A stretch of DNA of 17,041 nt from Avoscillospira sp045580485 (GCA_045580485.1 JAZNNW010000103.1:1-17041), one strand, 5' to 3'; counted from the first letter of the stretch, positions 1-6,727 are shown. Numbers and translations: made by a program. Notes: generated from the letters alone by a model not told the origin.

Positions 1-849
1 AGTGACGACTTCCATCTCGATGGCACGCTCTTCCTGGCTGCCCCATTCGGGCATTTCTTCTTCAGCAGCGGTAGCTTCCTTCACGCCCCATGCGTCGGTG
101 GACACGGGGGTCATGATGGGCATCTGCAGCTGAGCATCACCCTGCTGCAGAGCAGCAGCCTTGATGCGGTCCAGGGTGGAGGCAACATACTCATAGCCGT
201 AACCGGCAGCGGCGGAACCGGCGTTCATGACGATGGACTGAGCATTGACGCCCAGCTGAGTCATAACAGTGTTCAGCTGCTTGGCCAGGTTGATGTCCAC
301 AGCGGACTCAGCGCCGACCTTCTGGTTGTAGGCCAGACCGGCGGAAGCGCCGACGGTCTTGTAGTTCTCTTCACGGGCGGACAGGACCAGAATGTTCTTG
401 CCGGCCAGAGCTTCAGCGACCTTGTTGAACAGTTCGGCATCCTTATCCACATTCTTACAGCCCATGACAACGATGGGCAGATCGGTAGCGGCGGCAACAG
501 CCTTGGCCACTTCCACGCACTCCTCAACGGACTTGTTTTCGCCGTTGGGATCAGCGCCTTCCAGGTTCAGAGCCACGAAAGAAGCGCCGGGCATGGACTC
601 GATCTTCTTTGCCATGTCGGCAACAGTCTCACAGCCTTCATAGAAAGCCTTGAGACCGGCAGTGGTGCACATGGCCATACCGGCATCGGTGATCTCGACG
701 CCGATCTTGGGCTTGTTTTCGATGGGTGCATCGAAGGTGTAGAACGGCAGAACATTCTGACCGCCAAGAACGATAGCCTTGTCACCGGTACCGAGGGTGA
801 CGGCATTGATCTTCGCATTGAATGCCTGCTTCTTGGGTGCGAAAGACAT
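1..849 (-). CDS. acsD: CODH/ACS corrinoid iron-sulfur protein small subunit (delta), 3' end beyond window
   Basis: Partial gene: 283 codons run off the left edge, so roughly the last 30 residues are missing compared with the usual 310-325. With its large partner, the protein forms the corrinoid iron-sulfur protein that carries the methyl group from methyltetrahydrofolate to acetyl-CoA synthase in the Wood-Ljungdahl pathway (cytoplasmic). The translation starts MSFAPKKQAFN and has family landmarks: VLGGQNVLPFYTF near residue 30, LNLEGADPNG near 95, a REENYK stretch near 160, and MPIMTPVSTDAWGVKEA then EMPEWGSQEERAIE near the visible end. These match the TIM-barrel AcsD/CdhD family as I know it. 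The ATG is preceded by AAGGGGG about 8 bases upstream. It lies 27 bp downstream of cooC on the same strand, so co-transcription is likely. The remaining CODH/ACS genes are presumably beyond the left edge, which I cannot see. Confidence 0.95.
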   Translation of the reverse strand, partial: MSFAPKKQAFNAKINAVTLGTGDKAIVLGGQNVLPFYTFDAPIENKPKIGVEITDAGMAMCTTAGLKAFYEGCETVADMAKKIESMPGASFVALNLEGADPNGENKSVEECVEVAKAVAAATDLPIVVMGCKNVDKDAELFNKVAEALAGKNILVLSAREENYKTVGASAGLAYNQKVGAESAVDINLAKQLNTVMTQLGVNAQSIVMNAGSAAAGYGYEYVASTLDRIKAAALQQGDAQLQMPIMTPVSTDAWGVKEATAAEEEMPEWGSQEERAIEMEVVT

Positions 850-876
850 AATAGATATCCCCCTTAATAAAATTAC

Positions 877-1644
877 TTACAAATTTAATTTCCGCATGAT
901 CTCATGGAGAGCCACCTTCACAGGTGTGGAGTCCGGAACCTGAGAACTGGGCTTGCCGTCGCAGTCATACTGGAACACAAGCTCGTCCTGGGGCAGAACG
1001 CCCAACAGAGGCAGACCATGCTTTTGGATTTCTTCCAACACGCCGGGGTTCAGTTCACCGCCGGGTGCACGGTTGACGATGAGATAGAGGTTCTGGGGCT
1101 TCAACTCCAGTTCACGGATCATTTCCGCAATTCTGGCGACCGCCTGGATACCTCTTCTGGAGCAGTCGGAGACCAGCAGCATGGTGTCCACATGGGGCAG
1201 GGTGCCGCGGCTGATATGCTCCAGACCGGCTTCATTGTCGATGACGATGTAGCGGTAGTTTTTGGCGTACTTGTCCACCTGAGACTTCAAAACGCCGTTG
1301 ACAAAACAGTAGCAGCCCTTGCCCTGGGTACGACCCATGACCAGCATATCGAAATCGTCCTCTTCCACCAGAGCATCGGAGAACTTCATTTCCGCATAAT
1401 CGGCCTTGGTCATATTCTTGGGCACGGTGCCCTTCAGCTCTGCCTGGGCCATCTCTTCCCGGATGGTGCCAAGAGTGGTCTCGACCTCCACACCCAGCAC
1501 CTCGTTGAGGTTGGAGTTGGCATCGGCATCCACCACCAGAACGGGGCCCTGCTGCTTTTTGCACAGGTAATCGATCATCATGCCGCAGGTCGTGGTTTTG
1601 CCCACGCCGCCTTTACCGGCTACGGCAATGGTATGAGTAGACAT
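877..1644 (-). CDS. cooC: CooC-type nickel-maturation ATPase for CODH/ACS
   Basis: 255-residue MinD/SIMIBI-class P-loop ATPase that drives nickel insertion into carbon monoxide dehydrogenase. A deviant Walker A, KGGVGKTT, is at residues 11-18, a DADAN switch at 39-43, and a Walker B-like IVIDNEAG at 133-140. The diagnostic CxC metal motif is present as GCYCFVNG (Cys111, Cys113). In characterised CooC proteins these cysteines form the metal site across the dimer. Length is normal for the family. The start is ATG at 1644, with AGGAG 8 bases upstream in a leader that also carries a hairpin. It precedes acsD by 27 bp and follows the cooT region by 166 bp. The gap contains a candidate promoter of its own, so cooC-acsD may be transcribed both separately and by read-through. 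Family assignment is firm. Which CODH it serves is inferred from context. Confidence 0.95.
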   Translation of the reverse strand: MSTHTIAVAGKGGVGKTTTCGMMIDYLCKKQQGPVLVVDADANSNLNEVLGVEVETTLGTIREEMAQAELKGTVPKNMTKADYAEMKFSDALVEEDDFDMLVMGRTQGKGCYCFVNGVLKSQVDKYAKNYRYIVIDNEAGLEHISRGTLPHVDTMLLVSDCSRRGIQAVARIAEMIRELELKPQNLYLIVNRAPGGELNPGVLEEIQKHGLPLLGVLPQDELVFQYDCDGKPSSQVPDSTPVKVALHEIMRKLNL

Positions 1645-1679
1645 GATAAAACTCCTTTGTTGTCACAACGCACCAAATG

Positions 1680-1700
1680 GGCGTACGAATCCCGTACGCC
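1680..1700 (-). promoter_or_regulatory. Perfect 8-bp hairpin in the cooC leader
   Basis: GGCGTACG, a 5-base loop, then CGTACGCC. It sits 35 bases before the cooC ATG and just downstream of the candidate promoter, so it would be in the 5' untranslated RNA. No U-run follows on either strand, so it is not a simple terminator. A second palindrome, GTTGTCACAAC (1659-1669), lies between it and the Shine-Dalgarno sequence. Either could be an operator or an RNA structure; I see no direct proof. Confidence 0.45.
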
Positions 1701-1714
1701 ATTGGCACGAACTA

Positions 1715-1743
1715 ATCCTAACATAATTTCCCCGTAAAAACAA
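1715..1743 (-). promoter_or_regulatory. Candidate sigma-A promoter for cooC-acsD
   Basis: On the minus strand: TTGTTT, a 17-base spacer, then TAGGAT preceded by TGT, giving an extended -10 (TGnTAGGAT). It lies 70 bases upstream of the cooC ATG. The -35 is poor (3 of 6), so activity may depend on the extended -10 or on an activator. Confidence 0.4.
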
Positions 1744-1810
1744 GAGATTGCTCTGACAAAAACAGAGAAAATCCACCACTTTTTTGTGGCAATTTTCACA
1801 CATTCCCGTT

Positions 1811-2038
1811 TTACAGTTCTGTAAACAGGAATTTCTGGGTCATTCCGGCGGTGACTGCATAGATATTCACCCGTCCGGGACCGGGAATGTCCACGGTCAG
1901 TTCCACCTCTTTGTCTTTCAGCAGGCTGCGGACCCATGTTTCCGGGTCATCGGTTTCGATTTCCTCAAAAAACACATCCCGCATCTGATTGTTGCCGCAG
2001 AGATTTTCGATCTCCCGGACCACTTCAAACTCTTTCAT
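1811..2038 (-). CDS. Unrecognised 75-residue protein in the nickel-maturation operon
   Basis: I do not recognise this family. The protein starts MKEFEVVREIENLCGN and is acidic and soluble, with no signal peptide or membrane segment. It has a single cysteine (Cys14), an acidic middle (FFEEIETDDPETW, about residues 23-35) and a predicted beta-rich C-terminal half containing VELTVDIPGPGRVNIYAV. There is no CxxC or His cluster, so it is probably not a strong metal binder on its own. Its ATG directly abuts the cooT stop (TAAATG), with AGGAAG just upstream inside the end of cooT. This argues strongly for translational coupling and a real gene. cooC lies 166 bp downstream. Context suggests a role in CODH/ACS maturation, as a partner of CooT or a carrier, but this is inference from position only. 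Confidence 0.8.
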   Translation of the reverse strand: MKEFEVVREIENLCGNNQMRDVFFEEIETDDPETWVRSLLKDKEVELTVDIPGPGRVNIYAVTAGMTQKFLFTEL

Positions 2039-2227
2039 TTACGCTTCCTGCACGATGGCAACGCCGCCCACCAGATCCACAGAGATCAGCTTGCCGACGA
2101 TGACCGCTTCCCTGTCCATAAGGTCGGTCAGCAGGACCTGATCGTCCTGAATGTCGATCCGCTGGACATTGCTCATGACTACATTCTGAGGGGCTTTTTC
2201 GCCCTTATAAACCGTAGAAAGACACAT
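2039..2227 (-). CDS. cooT: CooT family nickel-binding protein
   Basis: 62 residues beginning MCLSTVYKG and ending GGVAIVQEA. The MC start is the signature of the CooT family: Cys2 at the dimer interface binds one nickel ion in characterised CooT proteins. The rest is a small beta-barrel-like chain with alternating hydrophobics (QRIDIQDDQVLLTDLMDRE, about 22-40) and no other cysteine or histidine, consistent with a single-site metal dimer. The ATG at 2227 has AAAGGAG 9 bases upstream, and that Shine-Dalgarno overlaps the stop of the His-rich gene. The gene stops exactly where the 75-residue protein begins. It likely passes nickel to CooC or CODH. The family is assigned from length, the MC start and context, not by alignment. 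Confidence 0.88.
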   Translation of the reverse strand: MCLSTVYKGEKAPQNVVMSNVQRIDIQDDQVLLTDLMDREAVIVGKLISVDLVGGVAIVQEA

Positions 2228-2240
2228 AATAAACGCTCCT

Positions 2241-2645
2241 TTACTCTGCCAGGGCTGCCAGGATGGTGCTCAGGCGCAGGTTGCCCTTTTCAAAGTCGGA
2301 GACAGCCAGCATGACCTGCTCGTAGGCAGTCTTGTCGCCCATGTCGGAGAGCTTCTTTGCCAATTCCGCCAGTTCGTTGGCATGGGCGGTGTTGTGGCTG
2401 ACCATGTACTTCATAAGGGCCATCAGTTCTTCCTTGGGAGTATGCTGACCGCAGCCGCCGCAGGATGCACAGGCGGAGGGCTCGCAGTGGGAATGGTTGT
2501 GATCGCCATGGTCATGGTCATGATGGACATGATCGTGAGCCTCATGGGCGTGGCTGTGGACATGGTCATGGGCATGAGAATGGGTGTGACCGTCATGGGT
2601 ATGCTCATGGGTATGAGTATGGGTGTGTTCGTGATCCAGATGCAT
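2241..2645 (-). CDS. His-rich nickel-binding protein with Cys cluster and helical C-terminal domain (CooJ-like role)
   Basis: 134 residues in three parts. Residues 2-53 hold 25 histidines, mostly alternating with T, S, D, E or A. Residues 54-65 hold a cysteine cluster, Cys54-x4-Cys59-x2-Cys62-x2-Cys65, followed by His68. Residues 70-134 are His-poor and predicted helical (about 71-90, 93-102, 104-116, 119-133). It is the first gene of an operon with cooT (13 bp apart) and the 75-residue protein, behind a strong promoter. Its position matches CooJ, the His-rich nickel store of CODH operons, but CooJ carries its His tract at the C-terminus and this one is N-terminal. It could be an independent family with the same job, or a zinc or cobalt buffer. 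The start has only AAAGGAA upstream. CAT and CAC codons are mixed, so the tract is not a simple DNA repeat. Confidence 0.85.
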   Translation of the reverse strand: MHLDHEHTHTHTHEHTHDGHTHSHAHDHVHSHAHEAHDHVHHDHDHGDHNHSHCEPSACASCGGCGQHTPKEELMALMKYMVSHNTAHANELAELAKKLSDMGDKTAYEQVMLAVSDFEKGNLRLSTILAALAE

Positions 2646-2680
2646 ATTTCATCGTTCCTTTCGTTCTGTCTTTTGACTTC

Positions 2681-2709
2681 ATTATAGCGTAAATTTTCCC
2701 GCTTGTCAT
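2681..2709 (-). promoter_or_regulatory. Sigma-A promoter of the His-rich/cooT operon
   Basis: ATGACA (2704-2709), a 17-base spacer, then perfect TATAAT (2681-2686), 36 bases upstream of the His-rich gene's ATG. It lies immediately downstream of the terminator that closes the neighbouring operon. Confidence 0.75.
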
Positions 2710-2721
2710 CCCGAATTTCAT

Positions 2722-2757
2722 GGAAAAAGCCTGCCGTTTTCACGGCAGGCTTTTGAG
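2722..2757 (-). terminator. Terminator of the SDR-PHP operon
   Basis: GCCTGCCG and CGGCAGGC form an 8-bp GC-rich stem around a 6-base loop, with A-runs and T-runs on both sides (T5 after the stem on the minus strand). It begins about 10 bases past the PHP gene's stop codon and insulates the His-rich operon promoter. Confidence 0.85.
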
Positions 2758-2759
2758 AT

Positions 2760-3911
2760 TTACTGCTTTTCGTGCTCGATGAGCTTCCATGTTGCATCGA
2801 TGAGGTTCTTGAACATGGGATTTTCCATGGCACGGATGATGAAGCTCTGGCGGGGGGTATTGATATCCTCGCCGGAGATCTGGAACATGCCGTACTGATC
2901 GCACAGGCCGCGGAGGCGCTCCAGCTGCTCCATGGTGTTGCGGGTAGGCATGTAGGTAACGGCCTTGATGCCTTCTTCCTTCAGGCACTCGAACACATCT
3001 TCCAGATAGTCGTCTTCGAACTTCTGTGCCTTCTTGTCGCCGGTGACAGAAGCGGTGACATCGCCCAGGTAAGCATAGCACAGGTAAGCATCCACTTCCT
3101 TGCACAGAGCGACCACATCCTTGACCTTGGGGCACTCGTCGGTGGCGTCGATGTAGATCTTGGGAACGAAAGCGCCCTTCAGCATACCCAGCAGGTCATA
3201 CTCATAGAAGGGGTACTCCAGATCCATCATCTGTGCCTTCTGCTTGTCATTGAGGCTCATGCCGATGGAGGTCAGATAGTCCACCATGGGCTGACCCTTG
3301 CCGACCTTCTTGACCATTTCCATAGCCAGAGCGTACATCAGATGGCGCTCGGTGACACCGCCGCCTTCCTTGCCCAGAGACAGGGGCAGAACATCCCGGT
3401 CATAGTCCAGGCTCATGCCCAACAGCTCATTGATCTTGGCGATCATCTTGCGGTTACGGACATCACGGGCAGCACGGTAAGGTGCGAAGAACTCCGTCAG
3501 ACGGCCGATCTTATCATGGGGCACAGACTGGATGGTCATGTAGCTGCAGCCCACCTGATCGGGGTTGTTGGTGCGGCGGCCTTCCAGACGGGTACCGTCC
3601 ATGGACACACGGCATTCCATGCCGATGGTCACGGGGATGCCGATAATCTCGGCAGCCTCCAGAAATTCCTCTGCACCGGAAATGGAGTCATGGTCGATGA
3701 TACCGGCGGTGCACAGGCCCTCCATACGGGCAGCATAAACTGCGGCCGTGGGAGAATAGGGACTGAAGGAATAGGTAGTATGGATGTGGTTATTGATGTA
3801 GGCATCCACCATGGGAGGGAACTGGGTAGTCTTCAGGACTTCACGCAGGTTTGCGATACGCTCCTCCCGGGTGGGGGCATTGAGTTTGTTGAGAACAGAA
3901 ATTTCGATCAT
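2760..3911 (-). CDS. PHP-domain metal-dependent hydrolase
   Basis: 383-residue cytoplasmic protein of the polymerase-and-histidinol-phosphatase (PHP) superfamily. An N-terminal extension of about 38 residues precedes the first metal motif NHIHTTYS (His42, His44). IIDHDSISG follows (Asp73, His74, Asp75), then IGMECRV (Glu99). Candidate later ligands are His132 and the GEDIN motif near residue 350. Members are usually phosphoesterases, for example histidinol phosphatase, or act on nucleotides. The substrate cannot be read from sequence. The start has AAGGAG upstream, which overlaps the TAA of the preceding SDR gene (11-bp gap), so the two are tightly coupled. A pathway in which the SDR oxidises a (phospho)sugar and this enzyme dephosphorylates or hydrolyses the product is plausible but inferred. 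Confidence 0.85.
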   Translation of the reverse strand: MIEISVLNKLNAPTREERIANLREVLKTTQFPPMVDAYINNHIHTTYSFSPYSPTAAVYAARMEGLCTAGIIDHDSISGAEEFLEAAEIIGIPVTIGMECRVSMDGTRLEGRRTNNPDQVGCSYMTIQSVPHDKIGRLTEFFAPYRAARDVRNRKMIAKINELLGMSLDYDRDVLPLSLGKEGGGVTERHLMYALAMEMVKKVGKGQPMVDYLTSIGMSLNDKQKAQMMDLEYPFYEYDLLGMLKGAFVPKIYIDATDECPKVKDVVALCKEVDAYLCYAYLGDVTASVTGDKKAQKFEDDYLEDVFECLKEEGIKAVTYMPTRNTMEQLERLRGLCDQYGMFQISGEDINTPRQSFIIRAMENPMFKNLIDATWKLIEHEKQ

Positions 3912-3922
3912 GGAAATTCTCC

Positions 3923-4801
3923 TTAGTTCAGCATGACCTGGCCGCCGGTGACGGGGATGGCCTGGCCGGTCTCATACTTCTGCTCCACGCAGTACATGAC
4001 TGCACGGGCAACATCCAGAGGCAGACAGCCACGGTTCATGGGAACCTTGGACTCATAGAAGCGGCGGACATCATCCACAGTCTTGGCACCCGGAACCTTG
4101 CCGGCTTCCAGATACTGGACGAACAGACCACGGACGGGATCGGACCACAGGGGGCCGTCCAGATAGTTACCGGGGCAGATGGCATTGACCTTGATGTTGT
4201 AGGCGCACAGTTCCAGAGCCCAGCTCTGCACCAGACCGATGGCACCAAACTTGGAGCCTGCATAGGCGAAGTTCTTGTTGGAGCCTTCCAGACCGGACTT
4301 GGAGCTCATGGCAATGATATCAAACATGGCTTCGGGGTCAGCCTCGTGCTGTGCCTGCATGATGATGGAGGCATACTTGGCGCACAGGAACAGACCGGTG
4401 TAGTTGATGGCGGTGACGAATTCCATATCCTTCTTCTCGAAGGTGGCGATGGGGCCGGAACGGACGACACCGGCGTTGGCGACCATCATATCCAGACCGC
4501 CGAACTTTTCCACAGTCTGAGCCACCAGATTGGCAACAGAATCCTCATCGGAAACATTGACAGCGATGGCACAGGCACGCTCACCCATTTCCTTGGCGAC
4601 AGTTTCAGCCAGTTCCTGATTCATGTCGGCAATGATGATGGTTGCACCTTCCTTGTACAGTTCCTCGGCAATGCCCTTGCCGAAGCCCTGTGCGGCACCG
4701 GTGACGATGGTGATCTTGCCGGCCAGACGACCCTGACCTGCGGGACGGTTGTGGATGTTTTCCTTGGCAATAGCCTGCCATTTGGTCATATCGACGCTCA
4801 T
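3923..4801 (-). CDS. SDR family NAD-dependent dehydrogenase (sugar/sugar-phosphate type)
   Basis: 292 residues from the ATG at 4801, which has AAGGAG at a 9-base spacing. A TTG two codons upstream is only 3 bases from that site and is less likely. A 27-residue N-terminal extension precedes the Rossmann fold. Motifs (from the ATG): TGAAQGFG cofactor loop (about 34-41), an acidic residue after beta-2 in IIIADMN that favours NAD over NADP, NAG (109-111), and catalytic Asn in AINYTG, Ser in AMSSKSG and Tyr-x3-Lys in YAGSK. The general look resembles sorbitol-6-phosphate 2-dehydrogenase-like SDRs, but substrate is uncertain. It is the first gene of a two-gene operon with the PHP hydrolase. A further possibility is an inositol or glucose dehydrogenase. 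Confidence 0.88.
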   Translation of the reverse strand: MSVDMTKWQAIAKENIHNRPAGQGRLAGKITIVTGAAQGFGKGIAEELYKEGATIIIADMNQELAETVAKEMGERACAIAVNVSDEDSVANLVAQTVEKFGGLDMMVANAGVVRSGPIATFEKKDMEFVTAINYTGLFLCAKYASIIMQAQHEADPEAMFDIIAMSSKSGLEGSNKNFAYAGSKFGAIGLVQSWALELCAYNIKVNAICPGNYLDGPLWSDPVRGLFVQYLEAGKVPGAKTVDDVRRFYESKVPMNRGCLPLDVARAVMYCVEQKYETGQAIPVTGGQVMLN

Positions 4802-4851
4802 GTTCAAACACTCCTTATGTAAAAATCTTTGTTTGCGTTGTTTCTATTTGT

Positions 4852-4879
4852 ATTATAGCCTATTGATGAAAAAATGCAA
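4852..4879 (-). promoter_or_regulatory. Sigma-A promoter of the SDR-PHP operon
   Basis: TTGCAT (4874-4879), a 16-base spacer, then perfect TATAAT (4852-4857), 50 bases upstream of the SDR ATG and just after the DegV terminator. Confidence 0.65.
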
Positions 4880-4890
4880 TGGGAAAAAGC

Positions 4891-4920
4891 AAAAACAGGG
4901 CAAATTCTGCCCTGTTTTTT
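4891..4920 (-). terminator. Terminator of the degV-like gene
   Basis: CAGGGCA and TGCCCTG stem with a 5-base loop, flanked by A5 and T6, so it works in both directions. It starts 8 bases past the DegV stop. Confidence 0.85.
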
Positions 4921-4927
4921 GAATGGC

Positions 4928-5770
4928 TTACTTGTGGATATACAGCACGCCGATGGTGCTGGGTCCGCAATGGCTGGAAACGGTGCAGCCGGCGCGGGTG
5001 ACGCAGACTTCCTTGAAGGGCTGCAGCTCTCTGACGGTCTCCACTGCCATATCCAGCAGCTCCTGGGAGATACCGGAATGGGTGACGAACACACGGTCCA
5101 GTTCCAGATCTTCTCTGCCGCCGATGCGGTCGGTGATATAGTCCTTCAGGCACTTGGCAAAGGCACCGCGGTACTTTTTGCCCACGCCCATCTTGCCCTC
5201 TTTCACTTCGATGCAGGGCTTCAGCTTCAGCAGGTTTGCACCCAGAACGGTAACGGCGGAGCAGCGGCCGCCCATTTTCAGATACTCCAGCTGATCGAGA
5301 ATGAAGCTGGCATCCACACGACCGGCAGTCTCCCGCAAGGTCTCGACAATGGCAGCAGCAGCCATGCCGTTTTCCGCCAGTTCGGCTGCCTTCAGCACCA
5401 GCAGTCCGTGACCGGTGGAGAGATTGCGGCTGTCCACCACATGGACATTTTCAAACTCCTCAGCAGCCAGGCAGGCATTCTGATAGCAGGAGCTGAAATC
5501 GGAGCTGATGTTCAGATGGATGACAGCGTCATACTCCTTGGCGTACTTGCCAAACACCTCAGCATACTCGGCGATGTTGTTGGCAGCGGTCTTGGGCAGA
5601 TCGCCACCCTTGCTCACATGTTCATAGATGGCATCGGGATGAAGATCCACACCGTCACGGTAGTTCTTATCGCCCATGGCAACGGCCAGAGGCATGACCT
5701 CAATGCCGTATTTTTCGACTTGTTCTCTACTGAGATCGCAGGTAGAATCAGAAGTGATCTTAATTCTCAT
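4928..5770 (-). CDS. DegV family fatty-acid-binding protein
   Basis: 280 residues from the ATG at 5770, the usual family length. A GTG 12 codons upstream would precede the AAGGAGG ribosome site, so it was rejected. The start reads MRIKITSDSTCDLS, the classic DegV N-terminus. PKTAANN (Thr61) and SSDFSSCYQNA (Ser93) are in the positions that bind the fatty-acid carboxylate in DegV/FakB proteins. VVDSRNLSTGHG and the C-terminal HCGPSTIGVLYIHK complete the signature. FakB proteins present fatty acids to the FakA kinase so that exogenous fatty acids enter phospholipid synthesis. No fakA is in view, and Clostridia carry several DegV paralogues whose exact ligands are unknown. It is a monocistronic unit with its own promoter and terminator. 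Confidence 0.92.
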   Translation of the reverse strand: MRIKITSDSTCDLSREQVEKYGIEVMPLAVAMGDKNYRDGVDLHPDAIYEHVSKGGDLPKTAANNIAEYAEVFGKYAKEYDAVIHLNISSDFSSCYQNACLAAEEFENVHVVDSRNLSTGHGLLVLKAAELAENGMAAAAIVETLRETAGRVDASFILDQLEYLKMGGRCSAVTVLGANLLKLKPCIEVKEGKMGVGKKYRGAFAKCLKDYITDRIGGREDLELDRVFVTHSGISQELLDMAVETVRELQPFKEVCVTRAGCTVSSHCGPSTIGVLYIHK

Positions 5771-5833
5771 TACAAGTTCCAACCTCCTTGGTTTTGGAAC
5801 AGGCACACACCATTTGCCTGTGATTCACGGAGT

Positions 5834-5862
5834 ATTATAGCAAGTTTTTTCTTCTTTTGCAA
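5834..5862 (-). promoter_or_regulatory. Sigma-A promoter of the degV-like gene
   Basis: TTGCAA (5857-5862), a 17-base spacer, then perfect TATAAT (5834-5839), 64 bases upstream of the ATG. It lies in the divergent gap shared with pdaA. Confidence 0.7.
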
Positions 5863-5910
5863 CATTCATAATTGGAGTCCTTGTCCCATAGAGTGTTTTG
5901 AGGTGATGGT

Positions 5911-6690
5911 ATGAGAGCATGGAAAACGGTCATGTGTTTTGCTCTGCTGCTGGTGGCATGTGTGGCAGTCTGTGCGGTCTTCAACGGGGCTGCCTTTACG
6001 GAAACAGCTTCCTGGGGTCTGAAGTTTCAGGAGGAGGGTACGCCGCCGGTGGGGAACGCCTCATCTTCTGCTCTGGCTGCCTATGATGCCGCCTATGCAG
6101 GCAGTTTCGATACGCCCACTTTATATCTGACCTTTGATGCCGGTTACGAAAACGGCTATACCGCTCAGATCTTGGATACATTAAAAAAGCACAATGTGCC
6201 TGCCGCCTTTTTTCTGGTTGGAAACTATTTGCAGACCCAGCCGGAGCTGGTGCAGCGGATGGCAGATGAGGGGCACACCGTAGGCAACCACACCTGGAGC
6301 CACGGAAATATGTCCAAGCTGACGGACAAAGCCGCTTTTACAGAAGAATTGGAACAGGTGGAAATTCTATATAAAGAGATTACCGGCAAGGACATGGAGA
6401 AATTCTATCGTCCGCCGGAGGGTGTGTACAGTCAGGAAAATCTGACCCTGGCACAGGAGTTGGGATATAAAACCGTGTTTTGGAGCCTTGCCTATGTGGA
6501 CTGGGACAATGAAAATCAGCCATCGGCAGACCTTGCCTTTTCCAAGCTGCTGCCCCGCACCCACAACGGAGCCGTGATCCTGCTACACTCCACCTCCCAG
6601 ACCAATGCCGCCGTTCTGGATGAACTGCTGACCCGATGGAAGGACATGGGCTATACCTTTGCGCCCATTTCGGAGCTGTTTAAGAATTGA
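5911..6690 (+). CDS. pdaA: PdaA-like peptidoglycan N-acetylmuramic acid deacetylase (spore cortex)
   Basis: 259 residues. An N-terminal signal or anchor (basic MRAWK, then hydrophobic 7-28) precedes a NodB polysaccharide deacetylase domain at about 70-257. NodB motifs: TFDAGYENG (74-82), H127-x3-H131 in NHTWSHGN, RPPEG (167-171), DWDN (197-200) and LLH (224-226). The first motif, with D-A-G-Y-E-N-G instead of the usual D-D-G-P, is typical of the PdaA branch. PdaA removes the acetyl group from muramic acid so that muramic delta-lactam forms in spore cortex, which germination enzymes need. The loss of the second Asp is normal for this branch, not damage. GAGGTG precedes the start by about 5 bases. 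The gene points to an endospore former and is next to another likely sporulation gene. Confidence 0.9.
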   Translation: MRAWKTVMCFALLLVACVAVCAVFNGAAFTETASWGLKFQEEGTPPVGNASSSALAAYDAAYAGSFDTPTLYLTFDAGYENGYTAQILDTLKKHNVPAAFFLVGNYLQTQPELVQRMADEGHTVGNHTWSHGNMSKLTDKAAFTEELEQVEILYKEITGKDMEKFYRPPEGVYSQENLTLAQELGYKTVFWSLAYVDWDNENQPSADLAFSKLLPRTHNGAVILLHSTSQTNAAVLDELLTRWKDMGYTFAPISELFKN

Positions 6691-6700
6691 CGGGACTTAT

Positions 6701-6727
6701 CACCAAAACCGACCAAAGACATATCAT
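6701..6727 (+). promoter_or_regulatory. Candidate mother-cell (sigma-E/K-like) promoter for the small Cys-rich protein
   Basis: CACC (6701-6704), a 15-base spacer, then CATATCAT (6720-6727), fits the loose sigma-K (AC ... CATAnnnT) and sigma-E -10 patterns. No good sigma-A box is present in this gap. A short GGGG-CAT-CCCC hairpin with a T-rich tail (6736-6756) follows, just before the Shine-Dalgarno. It may be a weak pdaA terminator. These patterns are degenerate, so confidence is low. Confidence 0.3.

Noticed and set aside
1659..1669. GTTGTCACAAC as a Rex redox-repressor site
   Set aside because: Rex sites are about 18 bp with TTGTTAA/TTAACAA-like arms. This palindrome is shorter and the arms do not match.
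1745..1800. Possible terminator after the 75-residue gene
   Set aside because: The stems are only 4-5 bp (CCAC/GTGG and CTCTG/CAGAG) with U-rich loops rather than U-tails; too weak to call, though partial read-through control is possible.
2382..2687. Open frame on the plus strand rich in Met, Gly and Val
   Set aside because: It is the mirror of the His-codon tract of the minus-strand gene (CAT/CAC read backwards gives ATG/GTG). It has no ribosome site and no plausible product.
5870..5894. TCATAAT-14-CATAGAGT as a sporulation sigma promoter of pdaA
   Set aside because: The boxes fit sigma-E/G loosely, but transcription would begin on top of the Shine-Dalgarno, leaving a leader of only about 10 bases. 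Not strong enough to list as a feature.
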